The notes beneath the pieces were generated by a model, which saw only the letters and a program-made list of their open reading frames with translations, searched no databases and was not told where the DNA came from. Of a stretch of DNA of 64,000 nt, positions 26,520 to 34,647 are shown piece after piece. The position numbers and the translations under genes were made by a program. The first letter of the stretch is position 1. Each line of letters opens with the position of its first letter. Origin of the DNA: Chlorogloeopsis fritschii PCC 6912 (GTDB lineage: Bacteria > Cyanobacteriota > Cyanobacteriia > Cyanobacteriales > Nostocaceae); contig NZ_AJLN01000047.1 in assembly GCF_000317285.1 (NCBI RefSeq), positions 1-64,000 on the forward strand, written 5' to 3'.

Positions 26520-26954
26520 TTAACCGAAATCGCGTAACATTTTTTTCAGTTCAAGATTATGCATCTCTTCCTGTCCAATCATAGTTCGAGCGAATTCTTC
26601 TAGATAAATGCTGGCATTAGTAACAGCATCTAGCAGTTTTTTATACAAATCTAGAGCTTTCTTTTCGTGTGCCAAACTTTCTTCCAAGATATCCTTCACA
26701 GAGTGCTTGTAAGATTCCTCCATCGGCGCAATTTTGAGGCTAGGATGCCCTTCTAAGCCTGTGAGAATTTCTCCTACCTGTTGAGCATGAAGTAAAGATT
26801 CACTTGCTTGCGCTTTGAAAAAATCCACAATGGGAATACGATAAGGCCCGTTCACCATCAAGGAATAATGCGTATAACGCACAACTCCTGCTAGTTCAAA
26901 TTCCATGATGGAGTTTAGCAGGTCGATTGTCTTTTTGTGGTCAAGTTCTTGCAT
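26520..26954 (-). CDS. Bacterioferritin-like four-helix protein
   Basis: 144 residues, cytosolic, ferritin-like bundle. Expected di-iron side chains: Glu20 in MEFELAGVVRY; a Glu52/His56 pair in ASESLLHAQQ; Glu in EESLAHEKKA; and ExxH in GQEEMHNLEL. The first pair is spaced ExxxH instead of the usual ExxH, and the Bfr heme Met is replaced by Leu. So it probably binds no heme, and its ferroxidase site may be altered. It lies between the lipoprotein and FTR1 genes on the same strand, which suggests iron storage or detoxification. Confidence 0.8.
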   Translation of the reverse strand: MQELDHKKTIDLLNSIMEFELAGVVRYTHYSLMVNGPYRIPIVDFFKAQASESLLHAQQVGEILTGLEGHPSLKIAPMEESYKHSVKDILEESLAHEKKALDLYKKLLDAVTNASIYLEEFARTMIGQEEMHNLELKKMLRDFG

Positions 26955-27196
26955 TAGTTGTTAATTCACGCTAAGAGCCAAAGTTATCATTAGGGAGTTA
27001 TGAATGAGGTGAAGAATTATGAGTTATAAATGATACTATTAACTTCTACACAGACAGATTTAATCAAATATTGCTTTTGTTAAAAGCTCTTGACTAAATA
27101 AGTCCGCTTTCACCCATAATTCTTCACTTCTAACTAAATTTTAAACTCCTACCTTAAGATTAAAACCAAGGCGAATCTAGCTTCCGTTCATTACGA

Positions 27197-28240
27197 CTAT
27201 GATTTCTGTGCCTGGGTACCAGGAGCATTAATCACTTTTTGCGATTCCTGCCCAATGCCTTTCACCAGCTTGGTTACTTCCTCTGGTGTTTTGACTGGCT
27301 TGGCTGGGGGAATTACACTAGGCCAAACTTTCAATAGTTCAGCCATATTCGTCTCAATAGCTTTGTGGGCTGTGGGATTCTTTTTAGCTACTTGACTAGA
27401 AATGCCTTTGTACAAGTCGTTAGCATACACTACAAAGCCACGGGAATCTTGATACTCAATTGCTGCCGACACTTTGCCATCGGCAATCGCAGCACTATAT
27501 TCTGAATTAGCAGCATCCAATAAGCCGTTAATCACCTGGAGAATGAATGCGGGATTGGTGCGTTCACTTTCGCTTAAAGCAGCGATCGCTCCATCCACTG
27601 ATTGCATAGAAGAAGCTAAATCTGTTTTTACCTTGGCATCCTTGGGTTTAGCTTTCACCAAATCTTGCAAGCTGATCAAAGTAGTCTTGAATTCCTTAAC
27701 ATTGCGCTCTTTGAGTTGATCTTCTACATCAACATAAATCTCTTCTACCGGATGCCCAATATGAGGTTCTGCTTGCTTGGGCTGATTTTTATCTAACAGT
27801 TCTTGTGCCACTATCAGATGCCCTTTCATTAACCCCAGCTTGGTCATATAGTCTACATCTTTAGCTTCCCCAGTCAAAACCACTTCTTCGACTGTAACTT
27901 GGTCTTTAATTTTGTCAAACTGTTCTTGGGTAATTACCTTTTTAGTAACTAAATCCGCTGGACTACCGTAGGGGCGACTTGCCTGAATTTTATGCGATAA
28001 AGCGGGTACACCTAACTGCCCTTCAAATTTATCTAACTCAGATAAGATGGCAGTGTTGATGTTAATTTTCTTTGTGCTGCCATGCCCGCTATGACTTGCT
28101 GTCTGTGTGGTTTGTGCCGCAGAGTTAGCATTCCCAGCTGCTGGTGAATTGTCTGCGGTGGGCGTGTTGCTACCACAGGAACTCAAGGTTACGCTCGCAC
28201 AAGCAGCTACAGTTAAGCAAATATAACGAAATTTTATCAT
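27197..28240 (-). CDS. Lipoprotein with ComEA-type HhH domain, iron-module partner
   Basis: 347 residues. Lipobox VTLSSC (Cys22) follows a signal sequence. A low-complexity His-containing linker (TASHSGHGSTKKIN) leads to a ComEA-type helix-hairpin-helix domain (ININTAILSELDKFEG, then ASRPYGSPADLV; residues about 58-115). The rest is helical with MKGHLIVAQELLDKN and HIGHPVEEIYVDVED. This pattern recalls the helical periplasmic domains found next to FTR1 permeases, though I cannot name the family. SD AGGAG before ATG. It is transcribed after the multicopper oxidase gene. Function in iron delivery is inferred only from position. Confidence 0.72.
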   Translation of the reverse strand: MIKFRYICLTVAACASVTLSSCGSNTPTADNSPAAGNANSAAQTTQTASHSGHGSTKKININTAILSELDKFEGQLGVPALSHKIQASRPYGSPADLVTKKVITQEQFDKIKDQVTVEEVVLTGEAKDVDYMTKLGLMKGHLIVAQELLDKNQPKQAEPHIGHPVEEIYVDVEDQLKERNVKEFKTTLISLQDLVKAKPKDAKVKTDLASSMQSVDGAIAALSESERTNPAFILQVINGLLDAANSEYSAAIADGKVSAAIEYQDSRGFVVYANDLYKGISSQVAKKNPTAHKAIETNMAELLKVWPSVIPPAKPVKTPEEVTKLVKGIGQESQKVINAPGTQAQKS

Positions 28241-28578
28241 CGGTGCTCCTAATAGATTTAAAAGCTAGTTATTGAAAGGCTGTGAGGTGATATCGGCAGT
28301 TAAGTTTGACAATTTGTCATAATTTTTGCTATGACAATTTTGCACGTAATGAAAGTTTTTATCAACTAGTTATTTAATTTAAGTTACTGATTTTAATAAA
28401 TTCTTTGACTTTTGTAATTAGGAGCTAACGCTTGTTAAGAATATCTATCAATTAAAAGTCTAAAATGATATCAGTAAATTACTAGATTCATGCATTCCTG
28501 AAGCAGACTCTTTCACTAGTAGCCAATAGCAAACAGTAAATTACCACATTCTTCTAGAGCCTGTTTGATTAAGCAATA
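28241..28578. other. Intergenic region between oxidase and lipoprotein genes
   Basis: 338 bp, AT-rich. It holds a small palindrome with a repeated half-site (28307-28340, listed separately) and no gene. The gap is long enough for a second promoter, so the oxidase and lipoprotein genes need not share one transcript. Confidence 0.45.
28307..28340. promoter_or_regulatory. Palindrome TGACAA-T-TTGTCA plus direct half-site
   Basis: TGACAA (28307-28312) and TTGTCA (28314-28319) form a perfect 13-bp palindrome. The same half TGACAATTT recurs at 28332-28340, 25 bp on. It lies 67-100 bp upstream of the lipoprotein start, in promoter position. An operator for an unidentified regulator is the simplest reading. 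Confidence 0.35.
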
Positions 28579-29604
28579 CTAAGCATTGTGACGTTGATTG
28601 AGAGAGCCTTTGTCAGCAACTACTTCAAATTGCCCCATGCATCCATGTTCTGCGATCGCATCTTGATGGGGATGAAACATATATTTTCCTGGATAGCGAA
28701 AGGCAAACTCTAGAATGTGCCGTTCTGCTACACCCATCGTGATTACATCTGTTTTTTGGTTAGGAGTTAGAGTCATCCCTAGTGGATAAACATCAAAGAA
28801 GTTGGCATGAAGGTGAAACGTAACGGCAGGATCGAATTCAATAATGTTGAGGACATATAGGCGAATCAACTGATTTTGATAAATGCGAATCGAATGATCC
28901 ATGTAGTAATCGGGTAAGCCGTTAAATGCATAGTATTCATTGTGGTTATCATCATCGACATCATACCCAGCCATCACTAGGGCAATCTCATCTGCAGGTG
29001 GACGCGGAGTGGGTGGATCGATGATAAACATTCCATACAACCCTTTAGCAATGTGTCGGGTGACAGGTTCAATGTGGCAATGATACAGGTGAACGCCAAA
29101 AGGTTCAGCATCAAATTCGTAAATCGTTGCACTACCATTACTAACTGGACGAACACCGTCCATTTCTGCAGGATGAATGCCGTGAAAGTGCAGAGAGTGA
29201 GAATGCCCCGCCTTATTGAGGAATAATATGCGCACGCGATCGCCTTGTTTTGCCCTCAGTGTCGGGCCTGGGATGCGACCATTTAAATCCCATATATTGT
29301 AAGAGACAGCGCTATTTAGTTGTATGGCTGAAGTCCCGGCAGTCAAACTAAATTCTCGAATTGTCCGCCCATTTTCTCGCTTGGGCGTCCCATAATCAAA
29401 ATCTCTAATTACTTGCATGGGGTTAGCAGCACTTTTTGCGACTGCCTCCATCTCCAAGGGTGGTATTCTTACCAACTGCTTTTGAGCGCTCAACTTGTGC
29501 CAGATTGCAGCTGCCCCTCCTATCCCAGCGCCTGCTAACCCTAGTTTCAACAACTGACGGCGATTCAATAATTTTTCTTTATTCAGAGCAAAATAGTTAG
29601 GCAT
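28579..29604 (-). CDS. Two-domain multicopper oxidase, TAT-exported
   Basis: 341 residues. A twin-arginine signal (NRRQLLKLGLAGAGIGGAAA) starts at residue 14. Cupredoxin domain 1 carries HSLHFHGIH (about 137-144) and YHCHIEPVTRH, with T1 Cys176 and His184. The axial position five residues later is Leu189, as in high-potential oxidases. Domain 2 has FHLHANFF and FHPHQDAIAEHGCMG, contributing T2/T3 histidines but no T1 Cys. So the T1 copper is predicted only in domain 1 (two-domain type C). Substrate is unknown; Fe(II) is favoured by the FTR1 permease downstream, but copper or phenol oxidation is possible. Confidence 0.85.
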   Translation of the reverse strand: MPNYFALNKEKLLNRRQLLKLGLAGAGIGGAAAIWHKLSAQKQLVRIPPLEMEAVAKSAANPMQVIRDFDYGTPKRENGRTIREFSLTAGTSAIQLNSAVSYNIWDLNGRIPGPTLRAKQGDRVRILFLNKAGHSHSLHFHGIHPAEMDGVRPVSNGSATIYEFDAEPFGVHLYHCHIEPVTRHIAKGLYGMFIIDPPTPRPPADEIALVMAGYDVDDDNHNEYYAFNGLPDYYMDHSIRIYQNQLIRLYVLNIIEFDPAVTFHLHANFFDVYPLGMTLTPNQKTDVITMGVAERHILEFAFRYPGKYMFHPHQDAIAEHGCMGQFEVVADKGSLNQRHNA

Positions 29605-29652
29605 GGGAGATTTAAGACTCGCAATTCCAGATAAACTGCGATTTTATTGCAA

Positions 29653-29677
29653 TTAATTCTTATTAAATAAGAATTAA
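29653..29677. promoter_or_regulatory. 25-bp perfect palindrome upstream of oxidase gene
   Basis: TTAATTCTTATT-A-AATAAGAATTAA, perfect about the central A at 29665, lies about 50 bp upstream of the oxidase start. A further half-site AGAATTAA follows at 29678-29684. AT-rich palindromes of this length before iron genes are Fur-box-like in character. I cannot assign the regulator, and the base composition makes some chance palindromes expected. Confidence 0.4.
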
Positions 29678-30311
29678 GAATTAATGTCAATAATCTCTAA
29701 ATGTCTTTACAAAAAGAAACTCAAACTACTCTCCTTGGTGAGCTAAGGGAATAAAAATTTAATTGTTTGTTTATATTTAGAACTCTTATTTGATTCCCTT
29801 CTTTCCCCAACCCTGTTCCCTGCCTCTACGAGTAACTTCAGTAATCAAATTGGATTGCGATCGCAATGCTTGGTTGTATTGATTACACAAAAGGTTTTAT
29901 TTGTCGAGTTAAGTTGTAGCTTTTTGTAATATCTATGATGTTACTAACTAGCGGTAGATGCTCTCATTAGAAAGTATTTTTTAGTAAATATCTATACTCT
30001 ACATATGTATCTATGAATACTCGTTAAATAATTTATATATTTGATTTATAGTTAGCTTAAACTAAAGTTTTTGTAAATGTTTGACACAAATTTTGTGATT
30101 AAGAAAAAGTAAATTATTATAATTTTACAATTCCATGAAATTAGTAAAGTAAATGATAGAAAAATTCTTGTCAATCATTCTGAGGGAATAGCAGCAAATC
30201 CCCCAAGAGGGCATTGTAAAAGAGGACAAAAATTTGTTTTTTATTAATTTGTGCTGTAGTTTTATTAATTACTAAACACAATGCAAATAAAAACAAAAAT
30301 GGAGGCACATA
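29678..30311. other. Divergent intergenic region before cbiM
   Basis: 634 bp of AT-rich DNA between the divergent oxidase and cbiM genes. I saw no B12 box and no NiCo-riboswitch pattern. AATGATAG and CAATCATT (30151-30179) form a loose inverted pair. GGAGG at 30301-30305 is the ribosome site for cbiM. HIP1-like GCGATCGC is near 29858. No gene. Confidence 0.4.
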
Positions 30312-31235
30312 GTGCATATTCCTGATGGTTTTGTTTCTGTACCGGTGGCAGCAGCAACTGGTGCATTGAGTGTGGCCGCAATGGGTATTGCCTTAGGGCG
30401 ATCGCGAGATGCTTTTGGTATCCGACGCGCACCTGTACTGGGTTTAACTACCGCCTTCATTTTTGCCGCTCAAATGATTAATTTCCCTGTCGCAGGTGGC
30501 ACTAGCGGCCACTTGTTGGGGGGAACTTTAGCAGCGATCGTCCTTGGTAGTCCTTGGGCAGGTACTTTGTGCATTGCTACAGTTTTAATTATTCAGGCTG
30601 TGTTGTTTGCCGATGGGGGCATTACAGCATTAGGAGCGAATATTTTTAACATGGCAGTAATTGGAGTTTGGGTAGGTTGGGGTTTAACTCAAACTTTGCA
30701 GCGCTTGTTGGGAGGATCTAGAGGACGGTTGCCCCTAGCTGCTGGTATTGCTGCTGGTGTGAGTGTGGTAGCAGCTGCTATAGTCGCTGCGATCCAGTTG
30801 GCACTTTCGGGGACTGCACCAGTTAACATAGTTTTACCAGCAATGACAGGTGTGCATATTTTGATTGGTATAGGCGAAGGTTTGATTACTGGGGGTGTGT
30901 TAGCTTACCTATCTACAGCACGACCTGACTTGTTACCAGGAACACAACAGCAGTTACAAGGGTGGTTAGTGCCAGTAGTGAGTATTCTGTTAATTGCTGG
31001 TGTACTTTCTCTAGTAGCTTCAGCATGGCCAGATGGTTTGGAGAGAGTTGCCGAAGACTTGGGCTTTATTGATTTAGCAGATCAAGTACGAGTATCAGTA
31101 CCAACACCCTTCGCTGACTACGGCATAGAGGGATTAGGCCCGATTGGCACAAGTATCGCTGGAATTCTTGGATCTGGCGTTTGCTTTGCTGTTGCCTTTG
31201 GTATTGCACAAGCAGTGAAACCGAATAATGCTTAG
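30312..31235 (+). CDS. cbiM: Cobalt/nickel ECF transporter S component CbiM with fused PDGLE domain
   Basis: 307 residues, membrane. GTG start with GGAGG six bases upstream. The N-terminus MHIPDGFVS is essential in CbiM/NikM: His2 lies in the metal site. The S-component core has SGHLLGGTLAAIVLG and GGITALGANIFNMAVIG. After about residue 215 a CbiN/PDGLE domain is fused (ASAWPDGLERVAEDLG, then DYGIEGLGPIGTSIAG). This provides CbiMN in one chain. Overlaps cbiQ by 8 bp. The metal (Co or Ni) is not decidable; cobS in the window makes cobalt plausible. Confidence 0.92.
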   Translation: MHIPDGFVSVPVAAATGALSVAAMGIALGRSRDAFGIRRAPVLGLTTAFIFAAQMINFPVAGGTSGHLLGGTLAAIVLGSPWAGTLCIATVLIIQAVLFADGGITALGANIFNMAVIGVWVGWGLTQTLQRLLGGSRGRLPLAAGIAAGVSVVAAAIVAAIQLALSGTAPVNIVLPAMTGVHILIGIGEGLITGGVLAYLSTARPDLLPGTQQQLQGWLVPVVSILLIAGVLSLVASAWPDGLERVAEDLGFIDLADQVRVSVPTPFADYGIEGLGPIGTSIAGILGSGVCFAVAFGIAQAVKPNNA

Positions 31236-31908
31236 ACTGTCATTACCGTTACGTTTACATCTATCTTTAGTGATTGTAGTCGGAACAGCTTTACTAAAGT
31301 ACCATGCTTGGTATTGGCTGACTGCATATGGTGCGATCGCATTTATGTGGGCTGTTCTATTACGCGTACCCATTCGCAAACTGACAGGATTATTGGGTGC
31401 AGAATTAATTTTTTTGTCTTTTTTAGCGTTACCTTTGGGATGGGAGCGAGCTAGTTTTCTGCTTGTTCGTTCTTTGATTTGCTTAATAACAATGAATAGT
31501 TTTTTGTTAACTTTGCCGCCACATAGTTTTGGCATTGCTCTCAAAAGTTTACCCGTTCCAGGTGGTTTAAAAGAAAGTTTGCTATTATCTGGACAATATA
31601 TAGAAATTTTGCTGGATGAAGTAACGCGGATGCAGCGTGCAGCGCAGCTTAGAGGTATGAATGGTAATGCTGGATGGTTGCGCTACACCAGTGCTGCAAT
31701 GATAGGCAGCTTGTATCTGCGAAGTTTGGAAAGGGCAGAAAGAGTTTATGCAGCAATGGTAGCTCGTGGTTATCAAGGTACACTACCAGTAGATTCCACA
31801 TTAAGAGCAAAAGAGCGTTTTGTCGTGCTGGCAGCTTGCGCGATCGCTATTTGTTTGACCCTAACCTCGTATCAAATGTCCAGTTCTAATTTAATAACTC
31901 ACAATTAG
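31228..31908 (+). CDS. cbiQ: ECF transporter transmembrane component CbiQ/EcfT
   Basis: 226 residues. Coupling protein of the ECF transporter. Membrane helices near residues 10-50 and 60-100. The two cytosolic coupling motifs of EcfT proteins are read as AAQLRG and AMVARG (the two Ala-Arg-Gly-like signatures that bind the ATPase). Its start overlaps the cbiM end by 8 bp (translational coupling). The ATPase gene follows after 212 bp containing a repeat insertion. Confidence 0.88.
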   Translation: MLRLSLPLRLHLSLVIVVGTALLKYHAWYWLTAYGAIAFMWAVLLRVPIRKLTGLLGAELIFLSFLALPLGWERASFLLVRSLICLITMNSFLLTLPPHSFGIALKSLPVPGGLKESLLLSGQYIEILLDEVTRMQRAAQLRGMNGNAGWLRYTSAAMIGSLYLRSLERAERVYAAMVARGYQGTLPVDSTLRAKERFVVLAACAIAICLTLTSYQMSSSNLITHN

Positions 31909-31958
31909 TCATTAGTCATTGGTCATTAGTGTTCTCTGCTAACTACTAACGACTGTAT

Positions 31959-32095
31959 GGGCGGGTTTAGAAGATAAATTGTCGGTTTTAACTCAACGAT
32001 CATCAACAAAACCCGCACGGCAGTCGCTACAACAGAGCGGAGCCGGAGAATCCGAAAGCTCCTCTTAACCTCCAAAGGCGCGCTGCCTCCCCTAC
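31959..32095. repeat. Composite nested repeat inside the cbiQ-cbiO spacer
   Basis: GGGCGGGTTT (31959-31968) opens a 60-bp element that ends ACAAAACCCGCAC (about 32018). A micro-repeat relative (GCAGTCGCTACAA, then AGGCGCGCTGCC) is inserted near the right end and is itself split by about 30 bp. The sequence closes with CCCTAC. This is the inverted counterpart of 17699-17852. Confidence 0.72.
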
Positions 32096-32120
32096 TAACC
32101 ACTAACTACTAACAACAAGA

Positions 32121-32840
32121 ATGTCACAAGCCTTAGTGGTTCAAGATTTAGTTTATGCCTATTCCAACTCCAAACCCGTTTTACAAGGAATTTCTTTTAC
32201 CTTAAATGCAGGCGATCGCGTAGCATTAATGGGGCCAACCGGTTCTGGAAAAAGCACCTTGCTTGAGAACATTATCGGCTTAAAACAACCCCAAAGCGGA
32301 AAGATTTGGATTAATGGCATTCCGGTAGAACCAAAAACTTTACCACAAGTACGTCGTCAAATCGGTTTTGGCTTTCAAGATGCCAATGACCAACTTTTTA
32401 TGCCGACAATACTAGAAGATATTACCTTCGGGCCGCGTAACTACGGCGTATCACCAGCAATAGCAATTGACAAAGCCAGGCAGCTATTGGCTGATTTTGG
32501 TTTAGAAGCTTATGCCAACCGTTCTGCTCACGAATTGTCTGGAGGACAAAGACGCCTTGCCGCCCTGGCTGCAATTTTAGCCCTCGAACCGGAAATTTTG
32601 ATTTTAGATGAACCGACAAATGGACTTGATCCAGCATGGCGTCGTCAATTTGCCCAACTGTTGTTACAGTGGCGAGGAAAAGTGATGTTAATCGCATCAC
32701 ACGATTTGCATTGGTTAAGTAAAGTTACTCAACGTGCTTTAGTTTTATCTGGAGGTTGTATTCACGTAGACAGTGAGATTCAGCCACTGTTACAAGAAGC
32801 AGATACTTTGGAAAAACTGGGTTTACCTGTGGATTGGTGA
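32121..32840 (+). CDS. cbiO: Cobalt/nickel ECF transporter ATPase CbiO
   Basis: ABC ATPase of 239 residues, peripheral membrane. Walker A GPTGSGKST (about 37-45), Q-loop GFGFQDANDQLF, ABC signature LSGGQRR, Walker B ILILDEPTNGLDP, H-loop ASHDLHWL. Powers the CbiMQ transporter. ATG 32121 is preceded by heptad repeat ACTAACTACTAAC rather than a normal ribosome site, so the repeat insertion may have altered its expression relative to cbiMQ. Confidence 0.92.
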   Translation: MSQALVVQDLVYAYSNSKPVLQGISFTLNAGDRVALMGPTGSGKSTLLENIIGLKQPQSGKIWINGIPVEPKTLPQVRRQIGFGFQDANDQLFMPTILEDITFGPRNYGVSPAIAIDKARQLLADFGLEAYANRSAHELSGGQRRLAALAAILALEPEILILDEPTNGLDPAWRRQFAQLLLQWRGKVMLIASHDLHWLSKVTQRALVLSGGCIHVDSEIQPLLQEADTLEKLGLPVDW

Positions 32841-32975
32841 ATTGGCTGCAGCACAGATAGCCAAGAACGCCGAATCACTGTGCCATTTCTTGACAAGTTA
32901 GACGTCCTTGGCGTTAAGTATCTGAATCAATTAAGCTGCTAAAACTAATTCTTGCCAGCTTCTAGTAGCGTGCTT

Positions 32976-33632
32976 TTACTTAGCTGTCTCCAATGGTTCG
33001 TTCGTGATTTGCGCATCCTCTACGAAGACACCGTCTTCACTCGCAATGATACCGCTAACTTGAGTTCCTTCTGGCGTCTGAGCCACACGACCAACACCCG
33101 ATGCCATTGAGCCGCCACCTGCGGTATACAATACATTGCCACCTGCACTTAACTGCTCGGCAATATCGGCTTTGAGCGAATCGCGGACAACTCGCTCTGC
33201 TTCGTCTGCCAGTGCAGTTTCCAAAGCTTCCAACTGTGCCTCCTGGTTGTGCTCAATGGCTGCCACGATCGCTGAAGTGTTGGGGGGTAAAGCCGATCCA
33301 ATTTCTTTCATTTCAGCCTTGAGCGGGGCATTCTTCAACTTGCCGATCAGTGCTCCGATCGCACCGCCACCTGCTGCCACCGCCGCAACCGAAGGTGCCG
33401 CCAGCAGTCCAACTAAGCCACCGAGTATACCACCAGTAATCAAGCCTTTGGCTGTACGATGTTTCGCGTCAGTAATCTTGACCTTCCCATTGGTATCCTT
33501 GACGACGACAGCCGCATCTTGGATGCTGATTAATCCTGCCTTCTTGCCCTGCTTGAGGTCACTCATGACTTTGCCTGCACCCTCGGGTGTATTGAACGCT
33601 GCTACAATTACTTGAACTGGATTGTCGCTCAT
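32976..33632 (-). CDS. DUF1269-family protein
   Basis: 218 residues. The N-terminal domain (VQVIVAAFNTPEGAGKVMSDL, split as VQVIVAAFNTPEGAGK and VMSDL) is ferredoxin-like. It is followed by DAAVVVKDTNGKVKI and a Gly/Ala-rich hairpin (GGILGGLVGLLAAPSV) that may insert in or lie on a membrane. That layout is DUF1269. The C-terminus is predicted soluble with a Gly-rich tail. Function unknown. A DUF1269 paralogue lies 217 bp upstream on the same strand. Confidence 0.8.
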   Translation of the reverse strand: MSDNPVQVIVAAFNTPEGAGKVMSDLKQGKKAGLISIQDAAVVVKDTNGKVKITDAKHRTAKGLITGGILGGLVGLLAAPSVAAVAAGGGAIGALIGKLKNAPLKAEMKEIGSALPPNTSAIVAAIEHNQEAQLEALETALADEAERVVRDSLKADIAEQLSAGGNVLYTAGGGSMASGVGRVAQTPEGTQVSGIIASEDGVFVEDAQITNEPLETAK

Positions 33633-33849
33633 GATTCATTTCTCCTTATTTTGCTCTTTATTGAAAGGTACGAACCGTTGAAATCCACGCTTGTCAAATA
33701 CTGTGACATCAGGCTTTAAGTCACTCTTATTACGCATTGAGCGATCGCTCAACAGAATCTAGTACTCTGTCAGAGTAATTTTGGAGAGTTAAAATTCTCC
33801 GCGTCCCCGTGTCAGCCTCAACCCGTCAATTTTTGGTTGACAGACTACA

Positions 33850-34647
33850 CTAAACCGTCAAGGCTTCCTTCGCTAAGGTAGATGCTTGTTTGAGCTTCTC
33901 TTGTCGCTGTGCCACATCAGACTGAATTTCTGCAATCTGCTTCTCTATCTGAGCTTTTCTTCTGTCATTGGCAATTTTTGCCTGCTCTTGCAGTAGATTG
34001 ACTTTGTCCTGATACTGCCGATTAGTATCTTCCACCCACTTATTTGCCGCATCAATCTTGGACTGAAGTTTGCTGCGAGTGGCATCAATTTTGGCTTGGA
34101 GTTTAGCTTTTTGTTCAGCCGCAGCCGCATTGAATTCTTCCTCTAATGCTTGCAGTTCTGCTTGAGTCTCTCGGATTTCGCGATCAAGCTGATCGTCAAT
34201 AACTTCAGTGCGGAGTTTGCGGAACACTGTTCCTCCCAGTGGTTCCATTGATGTGTCGAGAGGAATTGTCCAGTATTCATCAATGGATGCCACAACTGCT
34301 GCTTTTCCTGGAGTTAGCACTCTGCTCACATCATCGAGAAACTCAAGATCAATACCCATCTGTGACATATCGCTCACTGCCCCACCAAGAGAGCCGCTTG
34401 CCATTCCTACAGCCATTCCAACCGGGCCTCCTAGTATACCTACCATGCTGCCTAGAACTGCACCGAATAGCGTTCCAAGGGGGCCTCCATCGGCTTGGCG
34501 CACATCAACTTTACCATCTGCATCCTTGGCAATGACTGCGATCGCATAGATGACTAAGTCGGCTTGCTGATGCAGCTTTTTAAGTTCGTTCAAACCACTG
34601 TAAGCTTTGCTTTCGTCGTCAAAAACGACTACAACCATTTTTTCCAT
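33850..34647 (-). CDS. DUF1269-family protein with C-terminal coiled coil
   Basis: 265 residues. Same plan as the downstream paralogue (MVVVVFDDESKAYSGLNEL, then IAKDADGKVDVRQADGG and a GxxxG-rich hairpin GAVLGSMVGILGGPVG). It then has about 100 residues of Glu/Gln/Lys/Ala-rich helix (DREIRETQAELQALEEEF through IEKQIAEIQSDVAQRQEKL) that should form a coiled coil. The paralogue lacks this. Function unknown. The pair suggests a duplicated gene diverged by a tail. Confidence 0.8.
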   Translation of the reverse strand: MEKMVVVVFDDESKAYSGLNELKKLHQQADLVIYAIAVIAKDADGKVDVRQADGGPLGTLFGAVLGSMVGILGGPVGMAVGMASGSLGGAVSDMSQMGIDLEFLDDVSRVLTPGKAAVVASIDEYWTIPLDTSMEPLGGTVFRKLRTEVIDDQLDREIRETQAELQALEEEFNAAAAEQKAKLQAKIDATRSKLQSKIDAANKWVEDTNRQYQDKVNLLQEQAKIANDRRKAQIEKQIAEIQSDVAQRQEKLKQASTLAKEALTV

